Below are positions 28,481-28,496 of a DNA stretch of 28,496 nucleotides, one piece after another; positions within the stretch are counted from its first letter, which is position 1; every line of letters starts with the position of its first letter. The notes below the pieces were generated by a model that was not told the DNA's origin, made no database searches, and saw nothing but the letters and a program-made list of their open reading frames with translations. Source of the DNA: an uncultured Oscillospiraceae bacterium (GTDB taxonomy: Bacteria; Bacillota; Clostridia; Oscillospirales; Ruminococcaceae); the NCBI GenBank assembly GCA_934446565.1, contig CAKSEO010000030.1, positions 1 through 28,496 on the forward strand. Reading direction: 5' to 3'. The position numbers and the translations under genes were made by a program.

Positions 28481-28496
28481 ATGAAAGCCGAAAAGC
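28481..28496 (+). CDS. Possible start of the next gene (cut by window end)
   Basis: ATG at 28481 begins MKAEK before the window ends. GTGAGG lies only three bases upstream, closer than a normal ribosome binding site, so the start is uncertain. Nothing can be said about the product. Confidence 0.2.

Overview
The window looks like chromosomal DNA of an anaerobic Gram-positive gut or rumen bacterium of the Ruminococcus/Oscillospiraceae kind. This is an inference from several features. The genes are GC-rich and the promoters AT-rich. Ribosome binding sites are strong (GGAGG), and GTG and TTG starts are used. There is an anaerobic class III ribonucleotide reductase, an acetate kinase and cytosolic plant-glycan hydrolases. 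No rRNA, tRNA, CRISPR array, insertion sequence or prophage gene is visible. Eleven promoters could be read directly, and all of them have two recognisable hexamers 17 bases apart.

Layout. 1-2.5 kb (+): the 3' part of lysA (diaminopimelate decarboxylase), then trmB and an alpha/beta hydrolase. 2.6-2.74 kb (-): an unannotated 42-residue membrane protein with its own promoter. 2.8-6.1 kb (+): topB, a sugar-phosphate isomerase/epimerase-like TIM barrel, and a small Ala-rich peptide. 6.2-8.8 kb: a GH127/GH146-type beta-L-arabinofuranosidase (+) convergent with an AraC regulator (-). 8.9-10.0 kb (+): rpiB-upp, which links ribose 5-phosphate to PRPP-dependent uracil salvage. 10.0-13.5 kb (+): a 328-base leader region, then nrdD-nrdG-dut, a deoxynucleotide supply operon. 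13.5-15.9 kb (-): two proteins of unknown function, one of them a membrane protein with two YcxB-like halves. 16.0-19.0 kb (-): a tetR-type regulator followed by a GH95 glycosidase with a perfect-consensus promoter. 19.2-21.1 kb (+): glgB, started from TTG and divergent from tetR through interlocked promoters. 21.1-21.3 kb: a dense cluster of hairpins resembling a repetitive palindromic element. 21.3-23.0 kb (-): an overlapping operon of an OB-fold membrane protein, a HAD phosphatase and a small membrane protein. 23.0-24.2 kb (-): ackA. 24.4-28.4 kb (+): tmcAL, murL and a MurD-type ligase.

The most notable system is the overlapping gene pair at 25.7-28.4 kb. The first gene matches MurL, the UDP-MurNAc-L-Ala-L-Glu epimerase known from Xanthomonas. 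The second is a MurD paralogue whose D-glutamate-binding and SKATN-type residues are changed, as expected for an L-glutamate-adding MurD2. Together they predict that this Gram-positive organism makes the D-Glu of its peptidoglycan by adding L-Glu and then epimerising it on the nucleotide precursor, instead of using glutamate racemase and canonical MurD. A second theme is acetate: ackA and tmcAL, whose product acetylates tRNA-Met with free acetate and ATP, are divergent neighbours sharing one control region.
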